Positions 53,028-62,069 of a stretch of DNA of 64,000 bases are shown here, one piece after another. Within the stretch, counting starts at the first letter, position 1. Each line of letters starts with the position of its first letter. The notes under the pieces were generated by a model, which was not told where the DNA came from, did no database searches, and was given only the letters and a program-made list of their open reading frames with translations. This DNA is from KACC-23026 sp963829575 (GTDB lineage: Bacteria; Bacillota; Bacilli; Bacillales; Sporolactobacillaceae): positions 62,001-126,000 of the forward strand of contig CAWHJF010000003.1 of NCBI GenBank assembly GCA_963829575.1, written 5' to 3'. Position numbers and translations under genes: made by a program.

Positions 53028-53753
53028 TTATTTCCCCCTGACAATTGTTCCGATTTCTTCACCGAGAACAACGCGTTTTATATTTCCAGACTCTGTAATT
53101 GAGAATACGATGAGCGGGATATTATTGTCCATGCAAAGCGAAGATGCGGTTGAGTCCATGACTGCAAGTCCTTCATTCAGGACTTCAAGGTAGGACAGTG
53201 TTTCGTATTTGGTTGCTGTTTTATCAAGCTTTGGATCAGCAGTATAGACGCCATCTACATTATTTTTGGCCATTAGAATAACCTCTGCCTCAATTTCTGC
53301 TGCCCGAAGTGCTGCGGTTGTATCCGTCGAGAAGTAAGGATTACCTGTACCAGCCGCAAAAATCACCACGCGTTTTTTTTCAAGATGTCGAATGGCACGA
53401 CGACGTATGTAAGGTTCCGCAACTTGACGCATATCAATCGAGGTTTGCACGCGTGTTTCAACCTCTAACGTTTCTAAACCATCTTGAAGTGCTAAAGCAT
53501 TCATGACTGTTGCAAGCATCCCCATATAGTCCGCTGTGGCTCGGTCCATACCCATCTCGCTTCCCGTTTTGCCTCGCCAAATGTTACCTGCTCCTACAAC
53601 AACGGCCACTTCTACATCTAATTCTACAATTTCTTTAATTTGTCTAGCAATGGAATCAATAATTTTTGGGTCGATTCCAAACCCTTGATCTCCCGCGAGG
53701 GCTTCACCGCTTAGTTTCAAAACAACGCGTTTATATTTTGCATATGAAGTCAT
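53028..53753 (-). CDS. pyrH: UMP kinase
   Basis: Hexameric uridylate kinase of the amino-acid-kinase fold. KLSGEALAGDQGFGID, VVGAGNIWRG and GTGNPYFSTDTTAALRA are present. 241 residues. The ribosome site (AGGGAG) is 13 bases from the ATG, rather far, so initiation may be weak or depend on upstream structure. Confidence 0.97.
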   Translation of the reverse strand: MTSYAKYKRVVLKLSGEALAGDQGFGIDPKIIDSIARQIKEIVELDVEVAVVVGAGNIWRGKTGSEMGMDRATADYMGMLATVMNALALQDGLETLEVETRVQTSIDMRQVAEPYIRRRAIRHLEKKRVVIFAAGTGNPYFSTDTTAALRAAEIEAEVILMAKNNVDGVYTADPKLDKTATKYETLSYLEVLNEGLAVMDSTASSLCMDNNIPLIVFSITESGNIKRVVLGEEIGTIVRGK

Positions 53754-53837
53754 GTCTCAATCTACGCTCCCTAATTCTCAATATTTCCTATAAGGTTCTT
53801 ATGGTCTATTTTTCCAAATGGGGCATTTGGTTATTAA

Positions 53838-53934
53838 AGAGGCTGACTTGAAGCAGGGAAACTTCACACAAAACACAGGGGACTTTAATCAAGGCCTATA
53901 TTTCGGGAAGCTCCTCATCCTTGAGTCAGCCTCT
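53838..53934 (-). other. Large hairpin between tsf and pyrH
   Basis: Perfect 11 bp arms AGAGGCTGACT (53924-53934, minus strand 5' arm) and AGTCAGCCTCT (53838-53848), separated by 75 bases that contain an inner CAAGG / CCTTG helix. The 3' arm is followed by TTTAATAA. It may be a branched terminator/attenuator between tsf and pyrH or a structured RNA. Confidence 0.55.
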
Positions 53935-53943
53935 AATATACCA

Positions 53944-54825
53944 TTAGTTTTTCATTTGAGCTTGAACTTCTTCAGCAAAATTCTCAGCACGTTTTTCCAT
54001 GCCTTCGCCTACTTCATAACGAACAAATGATTGGATCGAAAGCCCTTTATCACCCAAGAATTTTTTAACTTTAACATCTGGGTCTTTAACGAATGGTTGT
54101 TCAACCAAGCAAATTTCTTGTAAAAATTTGTTGAGTCGACCTTCGACCATTTTCTCAACGATATTTTCTGGTTTGCCTTCATTAAGAGCTTGTTGCGTTA
54201 ACACGTCTTTTTCATGCGCGATTTCTTCTTGTGACACTTGGTCAGACGTTACATAACGCGGGTTCACGGCAGCAACATGCATCGCAACGTCTTTTGCAGC
54301 TTCTTCGTCTTGACCTTCAAGAAGCGTTAACACACCAATACGTCCGCCCATGTGAAGATAAGCACCAAAAGATTGGCTATCTGCTTTTTCAACGATTTGG
54401 AAGCGACGAAGTGAAAGTTTCTCACCAATTTTAGCAATAGCTTCATTGATCATTTCGCCAAGCGTTTGATTACCGCCTGCAACTTGTTGATCTAAAGCCG
54501 CTTCTACACTTTCGGGATTCTCACTCAATAGTTGTGTTGCAATAGCATCAATTAAGTTAGTAAATTGATCGTTTTTGGCAACAAAGTCGGTTTCGGAGTT
54601 CACTTCAACGATCACCGCTTTATTTCCTTCAACTTTAATTTGAGTAAGTCCTTCTGCTGCAATGCGGTCGGATTTCTTAGCCGCTTTTGCAATCCCTTTT
54701 TCACGAAGCAGGTCGACGGCTTTTTCAACATCACCATCTGTTTCAGTTAATGCTTTTTTGCAGTCCATCATCCCTGCACCTGTTTTTTCACGAAGTTCTT
54801 TAACCAAACTAGCTGTAATTGCCAC
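53944..54825 (-). CDS. tsf: Elongation factor Ts
   Basis: Nucleotide exchange factor for EF-Tu. 293 residues: N-terminal UBA-like ELREKTGAGMMDCKKAL and core motif ETDFVAKND. GTG start with AAGGAGG eight bases upstream. A strong terminator-like stem separates it from rpsB. Confidence 0.98.
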   Translation of the reverse strand: MAITASLVKELREKTGAGMMDCKKALTETDGDVEKAVDLLREKGIAKAAKKSDRIAAEGLTQIKVEGNKAVIVEVNSETDFVAKNDQFTNLIDAIATQLLSENPESVEAALDQQVAGGNQTLGEMINEAIAKIGEKLSLRRFQIVEKADSQSFGAYLHMGGRIGVLTLLEGQDEEAAKDVAMHVAAVNPRYVTSDQVSQEEIAHEKDVLTQQALNEGKPENIVEKMVEGRLNKFLQEICLVEQPFVKDPDVKVKKFLGDKGLSIQSFVRYEVGEGMEKRAENFAEEVQAQMKN

Positions 54826-54920
54826 AATAATAGCCTCCTTATATGTATCATTTTTCCCAATTTATTAATTCATATAGTCCAATCAAGTTAATCAATGGCT
54901 TAGCACCTTAACTTAATTTT

Positions 54921-54966
54921 CTTTAAAAAAGGGTGAAAAGGGTTATACGCCCTTTATCACCCTTTG
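54921..54966 (-). terminator. Intrinsic terminator/attenuator between rpsB and tsf
   Basis: Minus-strand stem AAAGGGTGATAAAGGG / CCCTTTTCACCCTTT followed by T6. It likely reduces tsf transcription relative to rpsB. Confidence 0.88.
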
Positions 54967-55003
54967 TAGTTAAAGAGATGTTCACACCTCTATGCATTCA
55001 TCT

Positions 55004-55756
55004 TTATTCAGCAGCTGATTCTTCAACAGGCGCTTTTACTTCTGATTGAGCCTCAACAGCTGCCCCTTCAGATTCGCCTTGATTCGCTTCGATTACAGCG
55101 TCCGCCATTTTACCAGTCAATAATTTAACTGCACGAATCGCATCATCGTTACCAGGAATCAATACATCGATTTCATCTGGGTCACAGTTTGTATCTACAA
55201 TAGAGATGACTGGAATGTTAAGCTTGTGAGCTTCTGCAATCGCAATGCGTTCTTTTCTTGGGTCTACGATGAAAAGAGCATCTGGAAGACCTTCCATGTC
55301 TTTAATTCCGCCGAGGAATTTCTCTAGACGTTCTTGTTCTTTTCTTAATCCAATAACTTCTTTTTTAGGAAGAACGTCGAATGTTCCGTTTTCTTCCATT
55401 TTTTCGATTTCTTTCAAACGATTGATACGTAGACGAATCGTTTGGAAGTTTGTTAAAGTACCGCCTAACCAGCGTTGGTTCACGAAGTACATTCCGCAAC
55501 GAATCGCTTCAGATTGAACAGATTCTTGCGCTTGTTTCTTTGTACCGACGAAAAGGATTTTCCCACCGTCTTGTACAAGGTTACGTACATAGTTATACGC
55601 TTCTTCTACTTTCTTTACTGTTTTCTGAAGATCGATGATGTAGATCCCGTTTCTTTCAGTAAAGATATAAGGTTTCATTTTTGGGTTCCAACGGCGTGTT
55701 TGATGGCCGAAGTGAACACCCGATTCAAGCAATTGCTTCATTGAGATAACTGCCAT
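55004..55756 (-). CDS. rpsB: 30S ribosomal protein S2
   Basis: 250 residues with HFGHQTRRWNPKMKPYIF, GTKKQAQ and the C-terminal acidic Glu/Ala-rich tail. AGGAGG upstream of the ATG. Own promoter and 120-base leader with hairpin. Confidence 0.99.
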   Translation of the reverse strand: MAVISMKQLLESGVHFGHQTRRWNPKMKPYIFTERNGIYIIDLQKTVKKVEEAYNYVRNLVQDGGKILFVGTKKQAQESVQSEAIRCGMYFVNQRWLGGTLTNFQTIRLRINRLKEIEKMEENGTFDVLPKKEVIGLRKEQERLEKFLGGIKDMEGLPDALFIVDPRKERIAIAEAHKLNIPVISIVDTNCDPDEIDVLIPGNDDAIRAVKLLTGKMADAVIEANQGESEGAAVEAQSEVKAPVEESAAE

Positions 55757-55903
55757 GTGTGTATTTCCTCCTAATGGTTTTTATGCCTCCGCTTGATTCA
55801 TCCTGCCTCAAGACTAGACAATGTCTAGCACCCATGACGCAATCCTCAAAACGTGTGTAATGACACCGGAAATTACTATACCATATCACAGTCTAAAAGG
55901 CAA
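55757..55903 (-). promoter_or_regulatory. rpsB promoter and leader
   Basis: Minus strand TTGCCT (55898-55903), 17 bases, TATAGT (55875-55880). The leader holds CTAGACATTGTCTAG (about 55818-55832), a 7 bp hairpin that could take part in S2 autoregulation; the latter is inference. Confidence 0.65.
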
Positions 55904-55911
55904 GCAACCCA

Positions 55912-56475
55912 TCAACGTTTTTCATGAAGTTTTAGCATTAATGCGACTTCCCCTTTTCCCATACCAAGTTCTTTTGCGATCTTTTCTGTATTATGCCCTT
56001 CTTGTTTAAGTTGAAGGATTCGAGCGAGCGTTGACGTTTCAAGCGAATCGATCACATCTTCTGGAGCTTTTGGAAAGCTCTCCACACCTTGATCGACCGA
56101 ATCTTTTTTTAAAAAGTCTTGATTGTCCACCAAATCCTGAAAGGCGAAATCGAGCGGCAAGTTTGTTTCATAGTCTTCGGCAAGTTGCTCTGGGGAATAT
56201 GGGCGTCGGGGTTCGGTTTCGACGTCTTGTTTTCTGACACGGGTCAAGTTTTCTGTAAAAGCCGATTGTTTAAGCTTTCCACCCACTTCTTTTAACAAGT
56301 TGGCATTCTCTTCTCGCACTGCATCCAGATAGGCCCCTAATTGGGTCTCTAATTCTTTTTGATCAAATTGTGACGCTTTGGCTTCAAGTCCTTTGAAACG
56401 TTGAGTCAATATGAGAATCCAATAAAAGGCCACGATGTTTAAACAAATGCTAATTAAAGCGATGAGACTTCCCAT
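55912..56475 (-). CDS. swrB: SwrB/YlxL-like motility protein
   Basis: 187-residue single-span membrane protein: N-terminal helix (about 2-24), Glu/Lys-rich coiled coil (about 28-75), a linker, and a C-terminal helix-turn-helix-like end (EGHNTEKIAKELGMGKGEVALML). In B. subtilis SwrB promotes flagellar basal-body maturation and type III export. Position directly after sigD is conserved. Confidence 0.85.
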   Translation of the reverse strand: MGSLIALISICLNIVAFYWILILTQRFKGLEAKASQFDQKELETQLGAYLDAVREENANLLKEVGGKLKQSAFTENLTRVRKQDVETEPRRPYSPEQLAEDYETNLPLDFAFQDLVDNQDFLKKDSVDQGVESFPKAPEDVIDSLETSTLARILQLKQEGHNTEKIAKELGMGKGEVALMLKLHEKR

Positions 56476-56505
56476 TTTTATCTCCTTTATAGATAAGGTA
56501 CAGTC

Positions 56506-57276
56506 TTACATAACAAAAGCGTCTTGATTGATGACTTTTTTTAACTTGAACAAGGCTTTGGAGTGGATTTGGGAGACGCGGGATGTTGAGAGTTCCATAA
56601 CATGACCAATTTCGGTAAACGTCAGCTCTTCATAATAGAAAAGACTAATCACAAGCTGTTCTTTCTGCGTCAAATCTAACAAATGTTCGGTTAATCGGTC
56701 GATTGACTCTTTTTTGAGGAGTGTCGATTCCGGTTCAATTGATTCCTGATCCGCAATTTGGGCGCCCATTTGATCTTGGGAATCAAATGGACGAACCTCA
56801 TCATCCAGAGACAGAATGGTTGAAAGAAACCCTTCGTTTAAAACTTGCCCCACTTCTTCCGCACTCATGCCCACCGCATTGGCCACTTCTTCTAAAGAAA
56901 CACTTCGCATGGTTTCTTGCTCAAGCCGTTCGATGGTTGCTTCAATTTTCTTACTTTTATCTCGAAGCGATCGGGGCATTCGATCTTCTTTCCGTAAGCC
57001 ATCTAGTATAGCCCCTCTAATTCTAAAAGAGGCGTACGTATCAAATTTCAAATCTCTCTTTGTATCAAATTTTAAAAGAGCGTCATAAAGGCCCATGTAA
57101 CCGTGGCTGTACAGATCATCCACCACAATATGCTTCGGGAGGCTGACCCTTATGCGGTTAACATGATAATGAACAAGCGGCTCATAACACCGTATTAAAG
57201 CATCTGCTGCGCTCTGATCTTGACTTTTATTCCACTGCTTCCACAAGTTATCTTCTGTTGCCTCTTGTTTTTTCAC
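56506..57276 (-). CDS. sigD: RNA polymerase sigma factor SigD (FliA type)
   Basis: Directs late flagellar, chemotaxis and autolysin genes. 256 residues. Region 2 contains DLYSHGYMGLYDALLKFD, region 3 follows, and the region 4 helix-turn-helix is LTFTEIGHVMELSTSRVSQ. GTG at 57276 has AAAGGGGTGAT upstream, a very good anti-16S match; codons before it lie inside this site. Confidence 0.97.
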   Translation of the reverse strand: MKKQEATEDNLWKQWNKSQDQSAADALIRCYEPLVHYHVNRIRVSLPKHIVVDDLYSHGYMGLYDALLKFDTKRDLKFDTYASFRIRGAILDGLRKEDRMPRSLRDKSKKIEATIERLEQETMRSVSLEEVANAVGMSAEEVGQVLNEGFLSTILSLDDEVRPFDSQDQMGAQIADQESIEPESTLLKKESIDRLTEHLLDLTQKEQLVISLFYYEELTFTEIGHVMELSTSRVSQIHSKALFKLKKVINQDAFVM

Positions 57277-57374
57277 CCTCATCACCCCTTTAAAACCCTA
57301 AACCTTAAATTTCATTTTTAAAAACTCTGATAATTAGCCATAGACACGGACTTGGTGTCACCCGAGTGACCTTT

Positions 57375-57863
57375 TTAGATCCGGCGTTCGTCCGCCATCG
57401 CCGTCCGAATATGCAGGATTTGTGTGGTCGTATCAAATTCAATGGTACGTCCAATGCTTCCGCCTGTCTCCTCAGAAACAAGCGGAATGCAATGCTCAGA
57501 CAAAAGGCGTTTTGCGGCTTCTACATTTCGCGCGCCAATTCTTGAAATGGACGGTTCAGTCAGCTTAAACATCTCCGCTCCCCCAGCCAGTTTCGCCTTC
57601 ACTGAATAAGAATGAACGCCATAGTTCTTTAACACATTTAAAAGAGTTGGAATGGCCGTATCGACAAACTTACCCGGATTTTGAAGGCTCTTCGCTTTAG
57701 AAATTGTGTGATCGGGGAGCATCGCGTGAATCATTCCTGCAATGTTCTTTGTTGTGTCAAATAACACAATACCAACACACGAGCCGAGTCCAGCTGTTCT
57801 TAGCTTATTAGGACTTTCTGCAATTTGAATATCCGAGATCCCAACTCGGATGGTTTCACTCAT
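57375..57863 (-). CDS. cheD: Chemoreceptor glutamine deamidase CheD
   Basis: Deamidates receptors and binds CheC. 162 residues with the catalytic set Thr23, Cys29 and His46 (TAGLGSC ... GMIHAM). The ATG at 57863 overlaps the cheC end by eight bases, so CheC and CheD production are coupled, matching their complex. Confidence 0.96.
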   Translation of the reverse strand: MSETIRVGISDIQIAESPNKLRTAGLGSCVGIVLFDTTKNIAGMIHAMLPDHTISKAKSLQNPGKFVDTAIPTLLNVLKNYGVHSYSVKAKLAGGAEMFKLTEPSISRIGARNVEAAKRLLSEHCIPLVSEETGGSIGRTIEFDTTTQILHIRTAMADERRI

Positions 57864-58485
57864 TTTCAACACCAAGCTTTGAGAATAATGTCTGTACAGA
57901 TTCCGGTTGGGGCAGAAATAAAAAACTGCCTTTTATCGCATCTTGAGTCTCCCTATTTCTTAATAATGCATCGATTAAGATCACTTGATCACCATTAATT
58001 GACACATCAATCAGTCCCTCGCCTATAATGGCACCCACCATATCCATCCCAATTTGTGGCGGTGTAAGATGCAAATTCGTGTTAGAAAAGTCTGAAAGCG
58101 CCGAGATGTAAGAACCCGCCAATATATTCCCCACTTCACTTAAAGCCGACTGATAATAAGGAGACTTGCGAATTGCATCCAAAGAAAGAGAAGGATCATG
58201 AACGACTTGACGTAAAAGTTGTTCCACTTCAGTGGTCTCGAAAGTGATAAATAAGTGACCTTCCAAATCACCCTGTATTTCAAAATAGGCCGCTACGACT
58301 AGCTTTTCGCTTTCATCTTGGTTCAAGACATCCATGATCGACGTAATGGTTACCGCTGGCACCGAAATATCAATAGATTGACTCGTTAATTCCGATAACG
58401 CGGTCGCGGCATGGCCTGACCCTATATTTCCAATTTCTTTTAAGACATCGAGATGAATCGGTTTAAACTGAAACGCCTGCTCCAT
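57856..58485 (-). CDS. cheC: CheY-P phosphatase CheC
   Basis: 209 residues of the CheC/FliY/CheX family. Two phosphatase motifs E-x-x-N: E17/N20 (KEIGNIGSG) and a second in SEVGNILAG. Starts one base after the cheW stop. Confidence 0.96.
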   Translation of the reverse strand: MEQAFQFKPIHLDVLKEIGNIGSGHAATALSELTSQSIDISVPAVTITSIMDVLNQDESEKLVVAAYFEIQGDLEGHLFITFETTEVEQLLRQVVHDPSLSLDAIRKSPYYQSALSEVGNILAGSYISALSDFSNTNLHLTPPQIGMDMVGAIIGEGLIDVSINGDQVILIDALLRNRETQDAIKGSFLFLPQPESVQTLFSKLGVENE

Positions 58486-58486
58486 A

Positions 58487-58942
58487 TTAAACCTCTATTT
58501 TTTGAATGGCTTCAAGGTGATCGGTTCGCAAAACTTTTTCTAAATCTAACAAGATTAAAAGGTGGTCCGATTGTTTGGCAACACCATAAATATAAGTAGA
58601 GTGTCCCGCTTGTGTCGTCTCCGGAGCAGGATCAATCCGTTCTTGATCCAGATCCACGACGTCATTGGCTTCATCAACAATTAATGCAACTTTAAGTTCT
58701 TGATTTTGGACCACGACTAAACGAGATTCTTCCTTTTTCTCTGCTTCTCCTATTTCAAACCTTGCTTGCAAATCAATTATTGGTAAAATCTCACCGCGCA
58801 AGTTCATAACGCCTTTAACAAACGCAGGGGCATTCGGGACACGTGTCATGCTCTCCCATCTTTCAATGGATTCTACCTGATCAACTGGAACCCCATAATA
58901 GTCTTCTTTTAACTTAAATACGATAACCTTTTGAATCGCCAC
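58487..58942 (-). CDS. cheW: Chemotaxis coupling protein CheW
   Basis: 151-residue SH3-like adaptor joining receptors and CheA. Typical KLKEDYYGVPVDQVESI, VKGVMNLRGEILPIIDL pattern. 12 bases after cheA. Confidence 0.97.
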   Translation of the reverse strand: MAIQKVIVFKLKEDYYGVPVDQVESIERWESMTRVPNAPAFVKGVMNLRGEILPIIDLQARFEIGEAEKKEESRLVVVQNQELKVALIVDEANDVVDLDQERIDPAPETTQAGHSTYIYGVAKQSDHLLILLDLEKVLRTDHLEAIQKIEV

Positions 58943-58954
58943 TCAAATCACTCC

Positions 58955-60973
58955 TTATTTAAAATAATCTGCTGGTTCTAGGATGAGCGAGACATTTCCA
59001 TCACCCAGTATTGTGGCGCCTGAGAAACCACGGAGATTTTTAAAATAGTCTCCTAATGGCTTGACTACAATTTCCTGCTGACCAATTAAAGAATCCACTG
59101 TAAACGCGGCGAGTTGTCCACCGTGTTTCACGATCAGAACAGACAATTTCTTTTGTTCGGATTGAACAGGTAATCCTAAATGATGATGCAAACGAATAAA
59201 TGGAATGACCCGGTCACGATACGAAAGCATCTCCGAACTCTGAGCAGTTAGAATCTCCTCTGGTTTAACCCTTTGTGTTTCAAGAATGGAAGAGAGCGGA
59301 ATCGCATAGGTGTCCTGCTCGACTTTAAATAACATAGCCGAAATAATGGAGAGCGTCATAGGCAATTGAATCGTAAACAAAGACCCTTGACCTGGTGTAG
59401 AAGTGACTTGCACGTGACCACTTAACGCCTCAATATTACTTTTCACGACATCGAGCCCGACCCCGCGACCCGATAAATCAGAAATCGTTTCGGCGGTACT
59501 GAAGCCTGAACGGAAAAGTAATTGATAGACTTCATTGTCCGGCATCGTTTGGGCTTCCTGTTCAGTTATCAATCCATTCGATAATGCCTTATTCAAGACA
59601 TTTTCACGGTTAATCCCGCCACCATCATCCTCAATTTCTATGTAAACATGATTGCCTTGATGGTAAGCTCTGAGATTAATAGACCCTTCTTCTACCTTAT
59701 TACGTTCACGACGCACCTCTGGCTTCTCAATCCCATGGTCCATTGAGTTTCGCAGCAAATGAACAAGTGGGTCGCCAATCTCATCGATAACCGTTCGATC
59801 CAACTCGGTATCCTGTCCTGTCATGGTTAGTTTAATTTGTTTTTCCAAATCTTTTGCAACGCTTCGTACCATCCGAGGGAAACGGTTGAATACTTGTTCA
59901 ATAGGTACCATTCGAAGATTTAGGATCACATCTCTTAAGTGACTGGACGTTCTGACCAATCGTTCCACCGATTCGGTTAACTCCATATTTTTTAAGGACT
60001 TTGAAAGATCCTCAAGACGGCCTCTTTCAATGATGAGTTCTTCAAAAAGGTTCATTAGATCGTCGATTCGATCGAGATTAACACGAAGCGATTTGCTCCC
60101 ACTTGAAGCACCAGTCGTTTTGGGTTGTTTCGACGAGGCGGATTCTGATTTCTTTTCTGAAGGGGCATTCACAGCGTGTTCCGTCGATTGCGCCGTCAAA
60201 TCGGGATCAAGTTTAGAAACCTGAACCGATTCCACTTCCATGATCGCTTTAAGCTCGTTTTCAATAATGCTAGAATCAGATTGACTTAAAACAACTAATG
60301 AAAAGACACCGTTGAATTCGCCATCCTGAAGGGCCTCAGCATCAGGAATCGAGTGGATAATCTCACCATGTTGCTCAGCCGACTGGTTCACCATAAACGC
60401 GCGAACCCCTTTTAACTGACACGTTGGATCTAGCGTGACCTGAATCTCATAAGCGTTAAAGCCATGGTCAATGGATTGTCGAACCACTTCAATGACATGC
60501 GATGGGAACCGAGACGATGCAGGTGTTGCCGATTTTGGGCTTTTTTTCTGGGCAGAAGGAGTCCCAGCCTCTTTTACTGACCCCTCCTTGGGTTTTTCCT
60601 GTAACACACGATCTAACTCTGTCGTGAGCGCGTCTATATCATATTGGTCATTGCCACCTGAAGCGATGGTTTCAACCATTTGACTTAAAACATCGAGTGC
60701 TTCAAAACAATGATCAATAATTTGTTCAGTAACCTTAATCTCTTCATTACGAATCGCATCTAGAACATTTTCCATGCGGTGAGTAAGGGTTGCCATTCGG
60801 TCGAAATTCATGGAAGCCGCCATGCCTTTTAAAGTATGAGCAGACCGAAAGACAATTTGCACCAATTCTAAATTCTCAGGCGCTTGTTCAAGTTCTAGAA
60901 GGGTTGTATTGACCGCTTGAAGGTGTTCCCGACTTTCATCTAGAAATAAGTCTAAGTATTGATTTGTATCCAA
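58955..60973 (-). CDS. cheA: Chemotaxis histidine kinase CheA
   Basis: 672 residues: HPt domain with phospho-His46 (SAHTLKGMAAS), CheY-binding P2 (about 165-260), dimer domain, ATPase domain with HLLRNSMDHGIE, EIEDDGGGIN and GRGVGLDVV, and a C-terminal CheW-like domain. TTG at 60973 (MDTNQYLDLF) with AAGGGG nine bases upstream; this matches the B. subtilis N-terminus better than the TTG at 60982. Confidence 0.97.
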   Translation of the reverse strand: MDTNQYLDLFLDESREHLQAVNTTLLELEQAPENLELVQIVFRSAHTLKGMAASMNFDRMATLTHRMENVLDAIRNEEIKVTEQIIDHCFEALDVLSQMVETIASGGNDQYDIDALTTELDRVLQEKPKEGSVKEAGTPSAQKKSPKSATPASSRFPSHVIEVVRQSIDHGFNAYEIQVTLDPTCQLKGVRAFMVNQSAEQHGEIIHSIPDAEALQDGEFNGVFSLVVLSQSDSSIIENELKAIMEVESVQVSKLDPDLTAQSTEHAVNAPSEKKSESASSKQPKTTGASSGSKSLRVNLDRIDDLMNLFEELIIERGRLEDLSKSLKNMELTESVERLVRTSSHLRDVILNLRMVPIEQVFNRFPRMVRSVAKDLEKQIKLTMTGQDTELDRTVIDEIGDPLVHLLRNSMDHGIEKPEVRRERNKVEEGSINLRAYHQGNHVYIEIEDDGGGINRENVLNKALSNGLITEQEAQTMPDNEVYQLLFRSGFSTAETISDLSGRGVGLDVVKSNIEALSGHVQVTSTPGQGSLFTIQLPMTLSIISAMLFKVEQDTYAIPLSSILETQRVKPEEILTAQSSEMLSYRDRVIPFIRLHHHLGLPVQSEQKKLSVLIVKHGGQLAAFTVDSLIGQQEIVVKPLGDYFKNLRGFSGATILGDGNVSLILEPADYFK

Positions 60974-61016
60974 AGAAATCAACCCCTTATATAATTCGCG
61001 CGTGTGTCTACATGCC

Positions 61017-62069
61017 TTATTGGAACTGATTTACGATTCCTTTAGAGACTTCCGGCAACCTAGTAATTTGATCAACGAGGCCGGTTTGAATGGCGGCTTT
61101 TGGCATACCAAAAATGGTTGCGGTCTCTTCGGATTCTGCAATCGCAAACACCTCATGCGTTTTTTTCAATGCAATTAAACCTCTGCTTCCATCCGCTCCC
61201 ATTCCTGTTAAAATCGCAAATACGATTGGACGTTTAATCGGGAGCAAAGACTCTAGCAAGATATCAAAACACGGTTTTAATCCTTTAATAGGTGGGGAGT
61301 CTTCGAGCTTAATCGCGAGAGTCTCACCCAACTTTTCCACTTTCATCTGCCAACCACCAGGCGCAAGATATACAGTCCCTTTCTTCAAACGCTCGCCATC
61401 TTCGGCCTCTTTCACCTTGATCGCGCAGGATTTATTCAGACGTTGGGCCAGTGTTTTGGTAAAATTAGCTGGCATATGTTGAACAATCAATACAGGTGCA
61501 GGTAAGTCTTTTGGAAGACCGGAGATGACGCATTCAAGGGCACGTGGCCCACCAGTAGAGGATCCAATTACTATGAGCTTCTCATCTGTTTTGAAGCCAT
61601 ACTCTTGTTGAAACGTTACATCCCTTTCAGAAGTTTGATTCGAACCGTGAGCTCTTACAGCCTTCTCAAGGTTTGCTAAAGTAGCGGTTCTAAGTTTTGC
61701 GAGCAGCTGTTCTTTAATCTTCTCAAGGTCTAAAGATATCGCTCCTGAAGGTTTTGCGAGATAATCGACCGCCCCATGTAGCAAGGCATCTATAGTAGCC
61801 TGTTCACCATCTTTTGTTAAACTACTCACCATAATAACTGGCACCGGATGGGTCTTCATGATCTCTTTTAAGGCTTCCAAGCCGTTCATTACAGGCATTT
61901 CAACATCTAATGTCAAGCAATCCGGTTGATACGTTTCATTCTTAAGAACCGCTTCACGGCCGTTCGTGGCAACCGCTACGACTTCAAAGGTCGGATCCGA
62001 CTCAATCATGTCACGCATTAACCGCCTCATAAAAGCGGAATCATCGACGACTAGAATGCGTTTCTTCAA
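61017..62069 (-). CDS. cheB: Receptor methylesterase CheB
   Basis: 350 residues: receiver domain with phospho-Asp55 (LTLDVEMP) and methylesterase domain with the catalytic Ser (GSSTGGPRAL), His (VQHMPANFT) and Asp (GMGADGSRG). TTG start overlaps the flhG stop by four bases (TTGA). Confidence 0.97.
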   Translation of the reverse strand: MKKRILVVDDSAFMRRLMRDMIESDPTFEVVAVATNGREAVLKNETYQPDCLTLDVEMPVMNGLEALKEIMKTHPVPVIMVSSLTKDGEQATIDALLHGAVDYLAKPSGAISLDLEKIKEQLLAKLRTATLANLEKAVRAHGSNQTSERDVTFQQEYGFKTDEKLIVIGSSTGGPRALECVISGLPKDLPAPVLIVQHMPANFTKTLAQRLNKSCAIKVKEAEDGERLKKGTVYLAPGGWQMKVEKLGETLAIKLEDSPPIKGLKPCFDILLESLLPIKRPIVFAILTGMGADGSRGLIALKKTHEVFAIAESEETATIFGMPKAAIQTGLVDQITRLPEVSKGIVNQFQ

